This document shows, piece by piece, positions 1 through 7,089 of a DNA stretch of 42,289 nt. A model generated the notes under the pieces. That model had not been told where the DNA came from. It worked only from the letters and a program-made list of their open reading frames with translations, and did no database searches. Location of the stretch: positions 1 to 42,289 of the forward strand of contig NZ_CAKTTZ010000020.1 in the NCBI RefSeq assembly GCF_934617235.1. The letters run 5' to 3'. Positions within the stretch are counted from its first letter, which is position 1, and every line of letters begins with the position of its first letter. A program made the translations under genes and the position numbers. Origin of the DNA: an uncultured Ellagibacter sp. Lineage in GTDB: Bacteria; Actinomycetota; Coriobacteriia; Coriobacteriales; Eggerthellaceae.

Positions 1-1
1 C

Positions 2-703
2 ATCTACATCGACGAGATCGACAAGATTGCCCGCAAGGCCGAGAACCTCTCCATCACGCGCGATGTTTCGGGCGAGGGCGTGCAGCAGGCGCTTTTGAAG
101 ATCGTCGAGGGCACTGAGGCCTCCGTGCCGCCGCAGGGCGGGCGCAAGCACCCCCAGCAGGAGCTTATCCACATCGACACGACGAACATCCTGTTCATCC
201 TAGGCGGCGCGTTCGTCGGCCTGGCCGACATCATCGGTCAGCGCGTCGGCAAGAGCGGTCTGGGCTTCTCCTCCGAGCTGCCCGAGAGCAAGAAGCACGC
301 CGAGGCGGAGCTTCTGGCGCAGGTGCTTCCCGAGGACCTGAACAAGTTCGGCATGATCCCCGAGTTCGTCGGCCGCATCCCCGTGATCACGGCGCTCAAC
401 GAGCTCTCCGAGGACGACCTTGTCCGCATCCTCACCGAGCCGAAGAACGCACTTGTGAAGCAGTACACGAAGATGTTCGAGTTCGAAGATTCCACGCTCG
501 AGTTCGAAGAGGATGCCCTGCGCGCCATCGCGCACGAGGCCCAGGAGCACGGCACGGGCGCCCGCGGCCTGCGCTCGATCTGCGAGCGCGTGCTGCAGGA
601 CGTCATGTACGACCTGCCTGAGCACAAGGTCGCCACGCACGTCATCGTGCGCGCGAGCGACATCACGGGGGAAACGGTCCCCGAGATCGTTCCCGCTTCC
701 TAA
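2..703 (+). CDS. clpX: ATP-dependent Clp protease ATP-binding subunit ClpX (3' part)
   Basis: This is the C-terminal 233 residues of ClpX; the 5' part lies outside the window, and the frame is open from base 2. ClpX is the AAA+ unfoldase that feeds substrates to the ClpP peptidase. The visible part begins in the Walker B region (YIDEIDKI) and continues through the sensor segment (NILFILGGAFVGL), the RxxGKSGLGF-type loop, EFVGRIPV, and the C-terminal small domain with the sensor 2 motif GARGLRSICE. All of these are diagnostic for ClpX. The gene ends at TAA 701-703 and is followed by a hairpin. The zinc-binding N-terminal domain cannot be checked here. Confidence 0.97.
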   Translation: MYIDEIDKIARKAENLSITRDVSGEGVQQALLKIVEGTEASVPPQGGRKHPQQELIHIDTTNILFILGGAFVGLADIIGQRVGKSGLGFSSELPESKKHAEAELLAQVLPEDLNKFGMIPEFVGRIPVITALNELSEDDLVRILTEPKNALVKQYTKMFEFEDSTLEFEEDALRAIAHEAQEHGTGARGLRSICERVLQDVMYDLPEHKVATHVIVRASDITGETVPEIVPAS

Positions 704-716
704 CCAGTACTTTCCC

Positions 717-752
717 GGGGCGCCTTTTACGGGCGCCCCTCTCGGCGTTTTT
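717..752 (+). terminator. Probable terminator after clpX
   Basis: A perfect 8-bp stem, GGGGCGCC (717-724) and GGCGCCCC (732-739), has a 7-nt loop and is followed by a short T-run (CGTTTTTG) around 745-752. It sits between the clpX stop and the valS ribosome binding site. The T-run is about 6 bases from the stem, so termination may be only partial. Confidence 0.55.
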
Positions 753-793
753 GCGCCTGTCCGCTTACGTTTCATCGAAGGAGCTTGCATCCA

Positions 794-3472
794 ATGGAAA
801 ACATGCCGAAGAATTACGATGCAGAAGCCGTCGAGCAGCGCATGCTCGACAAATGGCTCGCCGGCGATTACTATCGCCGCAACCCCGGCGTGGGCGATTG
901 CACGGTGACGATCCCGCCGCCGAACGTGACCGGCAAGCTTCATATGGGCCATGCGCTCGACGACACCATCCAGGACACCATCATCCGCATGAACCGCATG
1001 CGCGGCGTCTCCACACGCTGGATCTTGGGCACCGACCATGCGGGCATCGCCACGCAGACGAAGGTGGACAAGAAGCTCGCCTCCGAAGGAATCTCCCGCC
1101 GCGAGATCGGCCGCGAGAAGTTCGTCGACGCTTGCTGGGACTGGACGCACGAGTACGGCGGGCATATCGTCGAGCAGATCAAGCGCATGGGCTGCTCGAT
1201 CGACTTCTCCGACCCGCACTTTACCATGGACGCCGACTACGCCACCGCGGTGCGCAAGGTCTTTTGCGACTGGTACCATGACGGGCTGATCTACCGCGGC
1301 AAGCGCATCGTGAACTGGTGCCCGCATTGCACGACGGCCATCGCCGACGACGAGGCGGAGTACAAGGAAGAAGACGGCCACCTGTGGTACCTGCGCTACC
1401 CGCTCGTCGAGCCTGTCGATGGGCAGGAATACGTCGTGGTGGCCACCACGCGCCCTGAGACGATGCTCGGCGACACTGGCGTGGCGGTCTCCCCGAAGGA
1501 CCACGACAAGGACAAGTTCGTCGGCGCGAAGGTTCGCCTTCCCATCGTCGACCGCGAGATCCCCATTTTTTCCGACTTTTACGTCGATGCGGGCTTCGGC
1601 ACGGGCTTCGTGAAGGTAACCCCTGCTCACGACCCCAACGACTATGGCATGGGCGAGCGTCACGGCCTTGAGAAGGTCAACATCTTCGACGAGACGGCGC
1701 ACGTGGTCGAAGGCTACGGCGGGTTCTCGGGCATGGGCCGCGACGAGTGCCGCCAAGCGGTCGTCGCCTGGTTCGAGGAGCACGGCCTGCTCGACCATGT
1801 GGACGACCATCATCATTCCGTCATGCACTGCTACCGCTGCGACTCGACGCTCGAGCCGTGGCTGTCCGAGCAGTGGTTCGTCGCCGTCGACAAGCTGAAG
1901 GGACCGGCGACCGAGGCGGTCACCTCCGGCAAGGTCACCTTCCATCCCTCGCGCTGGACGCAGACGTATCTCACGTGGATGGAGAACCTCAAGGACTGGT
2001 GCATCTCGCGCCAGCTGTGGTGGGGCCATCGCATCCCCGTGTTCTACTGCGAGGACTGCGGCTGGGAAGATGCACTCATGGAGGACACCGACGTGTGCCC
2101 GAAGTGCGGCAGCCACCATGTCGCGCAGGAAGAGGACGTGCTCGACACCTGGTTCTCGAGCCAGCTGTGGACGTTCGCCACGCAAGGTTGGCCCGAGCAT
2201 CCCGAGCGCCTGGAAGGGCATCATCCGACGACCGCGCTCGTCACCGCGCGCGACATCATCGCGCTGTGGGTGGCGCGCATGATCATGTCGTCGACGTACT
2301 TCCTTAAGGAAATCCCGTTCAAGGACGTGGTCATCTACGCGACCATCCTCGCGAAGGACGGCACGCGCATGTCCAAGTCGAAGGGCAACGGCGTCGACCC
2401 GATGGACCTCATCTCCATGTACGGCGCCGACGCGATGCGCTTCAACCTGCTCACGCTTGTGACCAACAACCAGGACGTGCGTTTCGACGCCGATATCGAC
2501 AAGAAGACCCACGAGCTTCTCGGCAGCCCGCGCACGGAGTCGGCGCGCGCCTTCGTGACGAAGATCTGGAACGCGAGTCGCTTCGTTTTGGGCAACCTGG
2601 ACGGCTTCACGCCCGGCGAACCGCGCGCGGTCTCGCAGGCCGACGCGTGGATCTTTAGCCGCCTGGCAAAGCTTTCCGTCGAGGTCACGAAGGACATCGA
2701 AACTTACCAGTTCGGAGAGATGGCACGCGAGCTGCACGCCTTCTTCTGGAACGAGTTCTGCGACTGGTACATCGAGTTTTGCAAGGCGAGCTTGCGCGAA
2801 GAGGGCGACGCCCGCCTGCAGACGCAGCGCAACCTCGTGTACGTGCTCGACAACGCGCTTCGCCTTCTGCATCCCGCGATGCCGTTCGTCACGGAAGCTA
2901 TCTGGGAAAACGTCCCGCATGCGGAAGGGGAGGCGCCCGCGCTCATGATGGCGAAGTGGCCCGAGCCCGAAAGCCTCGCGTCGCTTGTTGACGAGGAGTC
3001 CGAGCGTGCGGTGAGCCTTCTGTGCGACGTGGTGAGCGCCGTCCGCTCGACGCGTGCGCGCTACGGCATCTCGCCCAAGCAGGAGCTCGATGTCGTCATT
3101 CGCGCTGACGGGGCAACGACTGAGGTGCTCGACGGCCTGAAGCTTCAGATCTCCTCGATGGGCCGCGTGGCAGGGCTCGACCTTCGCACAGCCGACGCTG
3201 AAAAGCCTGCTGAGAGCGCCTGCGTCGTTGCGCACGGCTGCGAGGTGTACTGTGTGCTCACCGGCCTTATCGACTTCGAGGCCGAACGCGCCCGCCTCAC
3301 CAAGGAGCGCGCGTCTCTTCAGAAGGATGAGGCCAAGTTCGCTAAGAAGCTTTCCAACCCCGGCTTCCTTGCGAAGGCGGCGCCCGAGATCGTGGAGAAG
3401 GACACGGCAAAGCTCGTCGAGCTGCGCGACAAGCTCGCGCGCGTCGAGGAGCAGCTTGCGGAGTTAGGCTAG
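794..3472 (+). CDS. valS: Valyl-tRNA synthetase
   Basis: This class I aminoacyl-tRNA synthetase charges tRNA-Val. The protein is 892 residues, a normal length. It has the HIGH motif as HMGH (residues 50-53, in PPPNVTGKLHMGHAL) and the KMSKS motif as RMSKSKGN near residue 525. The CP1 editing domain lies between them, and a CEDCG...CPKCG zinc-type pair precedes the catalytic C-terminal half. The anticodon-binding domain follows, and the protein ends in the ValRS-specific coiled coil (about residues 820-892, FEAERARLTKERASL). The ATG at 794 is chosen because GAAGGAG at 777-783 lies 10 nt upstream; an in-frame TTG at 785 would be only 1 nt from that site. It is followed by a strong terminator. 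Confidence 0.97.
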   Translation: MENMPKNYDAEAVEQRMLDKWLAGDYYRRNPGVGDCTVTIPPPNVTGKLHMGHALDDTIQDTIIRMNRMRGVSTRWILGTDHAGIATQTKVDKKLASEGISRREIGREKFVDACWDWTHEYGGHIVEQIKRMGCSIDFSDPHFTMDADYATAVRKVFCDWYHDGLIYRGKRIVNWCPHCTTAIADDEAEYKEEDGHLWYLRYPLVEPVDGQEYVVVATTRPETMLGDTGVAVSPKDHDKDKFVGAKVRLPIVDREIPIFSDFYVDAGFGTGFVKVTPAHDPNDYGMGERHGLEKVNIFDETAHVVEGYGGFSGMGRDECRQAVVAWFEEHGLLDHVDDHHHSVMHCYRCDSTLEPWLSEQWFVAVDKLKGPATEAVTSGKVTFHPSRWTQTYLTWMENLKDWCISRQLWWGHRIPVFYCEDCGWEDALMEDTDVCPKCGSHHVAQEEDVLDTWFSSQLWTFATQGWPEHPERLEGHHPTTALVTARDIIALWVARMIMSSTYFLKEIPFKDVVIYATILAKDGTRMSKSKGNGVDPMDLISMYGADAMRFNLLTLVTNNQDVRFDADIDKKTHELLGSPRTESARAFVTKIWNASRFVLGNLDGFTPGEPRAVSQADAWIFSRLAKLSVEVTKDIETYQFGEMARELHAFFWNEFCDWYIEFCKASLREEGDARLQTQRNLVYVLDNALRLLHPAMPFVTEAIWENVPHAEGEAPALMMAKWPEPESLASLVDEESERAVSLLCDVVSAVRSTRARYGISPKQELDVVIRADGATTEVLDGLKLQISSMGRVAGLDLRTADAEKPAESACVVAHGCEVYCVLTGLIDFEAERARLTKERASLQKDEAKFAKKLSNPGFLAKAAPEIVEKDTAKLVELRDKLARVEEQLAELG

Positions 3473-3489
3473 AGTTCGCATCTCTTTTG

Positions 3490-3526
3490 CGCCGGACTTG
3501 CCTATCGGGTCCGGCGTGGTTTTTTA
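3490..3526 (+). terminator. Rho-independent terminator after valS
   Basis: The stem is GCCGGAC (3491-3497) paired with GTCCGGC (3509-3515), with an 11-nt loop, followed by GTGGTTTTTTA. It is 18 nt past the valS stop codon. The structure and T-run are canonical. Confidence 0.8.
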
Positions 3527-3552
3527 TCCAGTTGGACGGACTGTGTTCTACG

Positions 3553-3654
3553 GTGAGAATAAAAAAGCTCGGCAATGGCACCGTCGCGGTGACCGCAGTC
3601 GAATTCGGCAAGTTCACTGGCTCCGCTACGTTCGAAGGTAATGGCTCAGGTTGA
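3553..3654 (+). CDS. Possible small ORF, 33 aa, unrecognised
   Basis: A GTG-initiated frame encodes 33 residues (starts MRIKKLGNGTVAV, ends EGNGSG) between the valS terminator and the toxin-antitoxin promoter. I do not recognise it. There is no clear ribosome binding site, and the frame is also open upstream of the GTG. Its stop codon lies inside the -35 box of the next operon. It could be a decayed gene end carried in with the toxin-antitoxin module, or chance. Confidence 0.2.
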   Translation: MRIKKLGNGTVAVTAVEFGKFTGSATFEGNGSG

Positions 3655-3687
3655 CGTTGCCATAATAATTGGTCATAATTCTGACCA
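3651..3687 (+). promoter_or_regulatory. Promoter and palindromic operator of the toxin-antitoxin operon
   Basis: TTGACG (3651-3656) and CATAAT (3674-3679) are separated by exactly 17 bp. The palindrome TGGTCATAATTCTGACCA (3670-3687; arms TGGTCA/TGACCA with a 6-bp spacer) covers the -10 box. Phd-family antitoxins repress their own operons through short palindromes at the promoter, so this is the expected autoregulatory site. The assignment is inferred from position and symmetry. Confidence 0.65.
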
Positions 3688-3705
3688 TATTGGAAGGAGG
3701 ATTAC

Positions 3706-3918
3706 ATGGCAACGCTGACGATGGGCCTTGCTGAGGCCAAGACCCACTTTTCCCGCTTGACGGCGGAGGTCAACAGAACCGGAAAGCCGGTTACTGTCTT
3801 GAAGAACAATAAGCCTTGGGTGGTGATTCAGCCAGTTGGAACAGATGCATCGACTTTGGATATCGCGGTCGATTTCATGGATGAATACTCCGATGTTTTC
3901 AAGGAGCTTGCAAAATGA
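3706..3918 (+). CDS. Phd/YefM-family antitoxin
   Basis: The 70-residue protein begins MATLTMGLAEAKTHFSRLTA. The N-terminal half matches the Phd/YefM DNA-binding fold: a short beta strand, the helix LAEAKTHFSRLTAEVNRTG, then the strands PVTVLKNNKPWVVIQP. The C-terminal tail (IAVDFMDEYSDVFKELAK) is the acidic helix expected to wrap and block the partner toxin. The RBS GGAAGGAGG (3692-3700) is very strong. The stop codon overlaps the toxin start (ATGA at 3915-3918), so the two are translationally coupled. Base composition is visibly lower in GC than the neighbours, suggesting transfer. Confidence 0.88.
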   Translation: MATLTMGLAEAKTHFSRLTAEVNRTGKPVTVLKNNKPWVVIQPVGTDASTLDIAVDFMDEYSDVFKELAK

Positions 3919-4298
3919 GTTTCCGCTCTATTGCCAAAGATGAGGCGATTGCGGTGCACGCTGCCGTAATCGCTAAGTTCGGAGGAATCGACGGTGTGCG
4001 AGACGAGGGGCTTCTGGAATCTGCGCTCGCTCAGCCGCTCCAGTCCTTCGACGGCGTAGAGCTCTATCCAACCGACGAAGCCAAGGCGTGTCGATATGCT
4101 TATGGCATCATCAAAAACCATCCGTTTGTTGATGGCAATAAGCGAACCGCCACCGCTCTTATGGGAGCGTACCTTAGAATATCCGGTCTTGCATTCCAGC
4201 CACGTCATGACGAGCTGTTGAAAGCCATGCTCGGCGTGGCCGAAGGCTCATGGGATTTCGATACATTGGTTGAATGGGTGCATTCCGTCGTAGGTTAG
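3915..4298 (+). CDS. doc: Doc-family (Fic fold) toxin
   Basis: The 127-residue protein has the Doc/Fic signature HPFVDGNKRTA at residues 69-79 (H69, D73, GNK and R77), which fits the Doc pattern HxFx[D/N]GNKR. Doc toxins are kinases that phosphorylate elongation factor EF-Tu and stop translation; ordinary Fic proteins AMPylate instead and have a different HxFxxGNGR loop. The N-terminal VRDEGLLESALAQPLQSFDG is typical of this family (death-on-curing). All catalytic residues are present, so the toxin appears intact. It overlaps the antitoxin by 4 bp and forms a two-gene operon with it. The location between valS and an unrelated gene suggests an acquired module. Confidence 0.9.
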   Translation: MSFRSIAKDEAIAVHAAVIAKFGGIDGVRDEGLLESALAQPLQSFDGVELYPTDEAKACRYAYGIIKNHPFVDGNKRTATALMGAYLRISGLAFQPRHDELLKAMLGVAEGSWDFDTLVEWVHSVVG

Positions 4299-4423
4299 GG
4301 TAATTTGCGTGGTGCGTGTGGTCGGGTTTTAACAGCAGCCCATAGGCTCTTCTTTACTCTCATATACGTTATCTGGCGATGTCTGCGATATCGCGAGGTA
4401 TGCCGTTCGCTCTAAAGGTTTTT

Positions 4424-4432
4424 TGCTATAAT
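4424..4432 (+). promoter_or_regulatory. Extended -10 promoter for the zinc-ribbon membrane protein
   Basis: TGCTATAAT is an extended -10 element (TG at 4424-4425, TATAAT at 4427-4432). There is no convincing -35 box, which extended -10 promoters can lack. It is 57 nt upstream of the ATG at 4490. A perfect 10-bp palindrome, GCGATATCGC (4385-4394), lies upstream and could be a factor site, though this is weak evidence. Confidence 0.5.
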
Positions 4433-4489
4433 CGTTCGCTAGTTGCCCGAAATGCCTGTTGGACGGGCGTCATTGGAAACGAGGAATCC

Positions 4490-5056
4490 ATGTCGGAATT
4501 GATGTCGCAGCTCATCACGCCGGAACTGATGACGGCGTTCACGGTCTTCATCGTGCTGCTTGTGGTGCTTTATGTCCTTTCGATCGTGTGGGTCATTCGC
4601 GACGCGTATATGCGCGGGACACATTGGTATGTTTGGGGCATCGTTGCGCTCGTGCCGCTTGTAGGCGTCATCGCGTACTGCCTGCTTCGCCCGCCCCTGC
4701 TGCAGATCGATCGCGACGAGCAGGAGCTCGAGGTTGCCTTGAAGCAGCGCGAGCTTATGAAGTATGGCGAGTGTGCGAACTGCGGCTATCCTGTCGAGCA
4801 CGACTACGTGCTGTGCCCGAACTGCCACACGCGTCTGAAGAATCTCTGCTCGAACTGCCATCATGCGCTCGAGCCTTCGTGGACGGTGTGCCCGTATTGT
4901 GCCGTGCCGGTGGGGCAGAACCGCAATGGCGGATCGAACCAGCGCCGCCGTACTCGTCCGCAGCAAGCTTCCAGCTCGCAGGGTCAACCTGTTCGCGAGC
5001 CGCACAACCAGGTGCGCTCCCGTGCCCCGCGCGCGCAGGAACATCACGAGGAGTAG
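4490..5056 (+). CDS. Membrane protein with C-terminal double zinc ribbon
   Basis: This 188-residue protein has no named function that I recognise. Two hydrophobic segments (about residues 14-37 and 45-66) are followed by a charged helix and then four CxxC pairs (C95/C98, C109/C112, C120/C123, C134/C137). These form two zinc ribbons of the type YGECANCGYPV...CPNC and LCSNCHHAL...CPYC. The last 45 residues are Arg/Gln/Ser-rich and probably disordered. The architecture, membrane hairpin plus zinc ribbons plus basic tail, suggests a cytoplasmic platform for protein or nucleic acid binding. The ATG at 4490 is chosen over upstream in-frame starts because of GAGGA at 4481-4485. It is followed by a terminator and appears monocistronic. 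Confidence 0.8.
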   Translation: MSELMSQLITPELMTAFTVFIVLLVVLYVLSIVWVIRDAYMRGTHWYVWGIVALVPLVGVIAYCLLRPPLLQIDRDEQELEVALKQRELMKYGECANCGYPVEHDYVLCPNCHTRLKNLCSNCHHALEPSWTVCPYCAVPVGQNRNGGSNQRRRTRPQQASSSQGQPVREPHNQVRSRAPRAQEHHEE

Positions 5057-5101
5057 CGGCAAAGCAGCTTCGCTTTCTCGCTCGGTAAACTACCTGTTCA
5101 G

Positions 5102-5135
5102 GGTGTCGACTTCCCATTGAGGTCGGCGCCTTTTT
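5102..5135 (+). terminator. Rho-independent terminator after the zinc-ribbon gene
   Basis: GGTGTCGAC (5102-5110) pairs with GTCGGCGCC (5122-5130) over 9 bp, two of them G-U, with an 11-nt loop, followed directly by TTTTT (5131-5135). Confidence 0.7.
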
Positions 5136-5280
5136 CGTTGCAGTGAGTTGGGGGATTCACCTTCGATTCGGCTCATTTTCAATCTGCGGTCTTGCTTTCG
5201 CCCTAGTTCGCTTTCCTGCTTTGGCAACGAAACATTTCACTGCACTTTTTTGGAAGGGCTCGCGGTGAGACGAATCACCC

Positions 5281-5331
5281 GACTCCTGTCCCATCATGAC
5301 TCCTGTCACATCATGCTGGTTCCTGTCCCAT
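5281..5331. repeat. Short tandem/direct repeat, three TCCTGTCCCAT copies
   Basis: GACTCCTGTCCCATCAT (5281-5297) is followed immediately by GACTCCTGTCACATCAT (5298-5314), one mismatch in 17. A third partial copy, TTCCTGTCCCATTC, starts at 5320. It lies in the gap about 150-190 bp upstream of ffh. It could be a dispersed intergenic repeat or a set of protein-binding sites; the window alone cannot tell. Confidence 0.6.
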
Positions 5332-5427
5332 TCGCTCACGACCCGCGAGCTGCTGCCTGTTTCCACGTTTTCGGTGCAGTCTTCGCGTGCGGTCCGAGGT
5401 CTTTTCCTTCATGCGCCCCGCCTGGCG

Positions 5428-5433
5428 TATAAT
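5428..5433 (+). promoter_or_regulatory. Likely -10 box of the ffh promoter
   Basis: A perfect TATAAT lies 41 nt upstream of the ffh ATG. The best -35 candidate at 17-18 bp spacing (TTCCTT, 5404-5409) is poor. Confidence 0.4.
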
Positions 5434-5474
5434 CGCAAGAACTGTGCATTTTCGATTTCCAAACTGGAGGATTC

Positions 5475-6887
5475 ATGCTTGAAAGTCTTTCCGAGCGTTT
5501 GCAGGGCATATTCTCGGGCCTGCGCGGAAAAGGCCGCTTGACCGAAGAGGATATCAATTCCGCCATGCGCGAGATCCGCATGGCGCTGCTCGAGGCGGAC
5601 GTCAACTTCAAGGTCGTGAAGCAGTTTTGCGCGCGCACGAAGGAACGTTGCCTCACAGTCGAGGTGCTCGATTCGCTCACGCCCGCGCAAAACGTCGTGA
5701 AAATCGTGCTTGACGAGCTCACCGAGCTTTTGGGGCGCACGGACTCTAAGCTCGTCCTTTCCAGCCGCATCCCCAACGTCATCATGCTCGTCGGCCTTCA
5801 GGGCTCGGGCAAAACCACCGCGGCGGCGAAGCTCGCCTATCGCCTGAAGCAAGAAAAGCACTCGCCGCTGCTCGTCGCGTGCGACGTGTATCGTCCCGCT
5901 GCTGCCGACCAGCTTCAAACGCTCGGCGACGAGATGGGGGTTCGCGTTTATCGCGGCGACGGGAAAGACCCGGTCGCCATTGCGAAGGAAGGTGTGCAGG
6001 ACGCCATCGACCATCTGCGCGACGTCGTTATCGTCGACACGGCGGGCCGCTTGCATGTCGACGACGAGATGATGGCGGAAGCCGAGGCAATCAAAAGCGC
6101 CGTCAAGCCCGATCAGATCCTCATGGTCGTCGACGCCATGACCGGCCAGGACGTCGTGAACGTGGCGGCAGCATTCGCCGAGCGCGTCGACTTCGACGGC
6201 GTCATCATGTCGAAGATGGACGGCGACGCCCGCGGCGGCGGCGCGCTTTCCATTAAGGAAGTCACGGGAAAGCCCATCAAGTTCATCAGTGCAGGTGAGA
6301 AGCCCGACTCGCTTGAGGAGTTCCATCCTGACCGCGTTGCCAAGCGCATCCTCGGCATGGGCGACATGGTGAGCCTCATTGAGAGCGCCGTGCGCGTGCA
6401 GCAGGAAACCGAAGAGGCCGAAACCGCAAAACGCCTCGCGAAATCACAGCTTACGCTGAACGACTTCATCGACATGAACCGCCAGATTCGCAAGATGGGC
6501 GGCGTGCGCAAGCTTGTGAGCGCGCTTCCCGGCGGCGACAAGGCGCTCGGCGCGGGGCAGGTCGACGAGGGGGCGCTCGACCACATGGAGGTTATCATCA
6601 ACTCCATGACGAAGGCCGAACGCGAGAAGCCCGACATCTTGAACGGCAGTCGCCGCGCGCGTATCGCAGCGGGCGCCGGCGTGTCGGTTACTGAGGTGAA
6701 CCAGCTCATAAAGCAGTTCAACGAGACCAAAAAGATGATGAAGAAGATGATGCCTTCTGCCGACGAGCTTTCCGGCAAGAAGGGTAAGAAGGGCAAGCGT
6801 CGCCGTCGCATCCCGGGAATGCCGGGCGGCATGAGCATGGCCGACATCAAGAAGGTGCAGGCGATGCTTGAGCAGGGCGATAAGTAG
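5475..6887 (+). CDS. ffh: Signal recognition particle protein Ffh (SRP54)
   Basis: Ffh is the GTPase that binds SRP RNA and signal sequences, bringing nascent membrane proteins to FtsY and SecYEG. The 470-residue protein has an N-terminal helical bundle (about 1-90) and the NG GTPase domain with P-loop GLQGSGKTT (107-115). The DTAGR motif occurs in VIVDTAGRLHVD, and the SRP insert is followed by SKMDGDARGGGALS and the GEKPDSLEEFHPDRVAKRILGMGD closing motif. The M domain is Met-rich with the RNA-binding helix SRRARIAAGAGVS. A Lys/Arg-rich stretch (KKGKKGKRRRR) and MPGGMSMADI lie near the C-terminus. The start has AAACTGGAGG (5463-5472) directly upstream. Confidence 0.98.
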   Translation: MLESLSERLQGIFSGLRGKGRLTEEDINSAMREIRMALLEADVNFKVVKQFCARTKERCLTVEVLDSLTPAQNVVKIVLDELTELLGRTDSKLVLSSRIPNVIMLVGLQGSGKTTAAAKLAYRLKQEKHSPLLVACDVYRPAAADQLQTLGDEMGVRVYRGDGKDPVAIAKEGVQDAIDHLRDVVIVDTAGRLHVDDEMMAEAEAIKSAVKPDQILMVVDAMTGQDVVNVAAAFAERVDFDGVIMSKMDGDARGGGALSIKEVTGKPIKFISAGEKPDSLEEFHPDRVAKRILGMGDMVSLIESAVRVQQETEEAETAKRLAKSQLTLNDFIDMNRQIRKMGGVRKLVSALPGGDKALGAGQVDEGALDHMEVIINSMTKAEREKPDILNGSRRARIAAGAGVSVTEVNQLIKQFNETKKMMKKMMPSADELSGKKGKKGKRRRRIPGMPGGMSMADIKKVQAMLEQGDK

Positions 6888-6997
6888 CGAGTTGCGACGT
6901 CGGGCGGCTCGCTGCGAGGCCGCCACATGTCTGCTTGTTTCTAGCGCGCAGAGCGGGACGCGGGCTCGCCCTGTCGTTCGAGCTTCGCAGCACTCGC

Positions 6998-7025
6998 TTG
7001 CCGAGTTGCAGCGGGGAAGTATAAG
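6998..7025 (+). promoter_or_regulatory. Candidate promoter for the flavoprotein gene
   Basis: TTGCCG (6998-7003) and TATAAG (7020-7025) are spaced by 16 bp, about 65 nt upstream of the GTG start at 7090. A small hairpin (GCGGG 7040-7044 / CCCGC 7053-7057) lies in the leader. Sequence match only. Confidence 0.4.
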
Positions 7026-7089
7026 TTCGTGCTTGACCCGCGGGAAGAGAGGCCCGCTTGCCGAGCGCGCTAAAGGAGAGGGGAACAAA

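Larger units (their letters stand above)
5136..5474. other. Non-coding gap upstream of ffh
   Basis: About 340 bp without a credible gene. It holds three copies of TCCTGTCCCAT (5284-5294, 5301-5311 as TCCTGTCACAT, 5321-5331), the first two as a 17-bp tandem repeat. A TATAAT at 5428-5433 is a likely ffh -10 box. No tRNA cloverleaf or SRP RNA is apparent. Short frames of 60-90 codons exist on both strands but have no ribosome binding site or recognisable domain. Confidence 0.6.

Noticed and set aside
200..3235. A 1011-codon open frame on the - strand opposite clpX and valS
   Set aside because: It is an antisense shadow caused by GC-rich codon bias. Its translation is Arg/Ala/Val/His-rich with no domain, and the + strand carries textbook ClpX and ValS.
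5148..5432. A 94-codon + strand frame in the gap before ffh, and a 69-codon frame opposite it
   Set aside because: No ribosome binding site and no recognisable domain. Both run through the short direct repeats.
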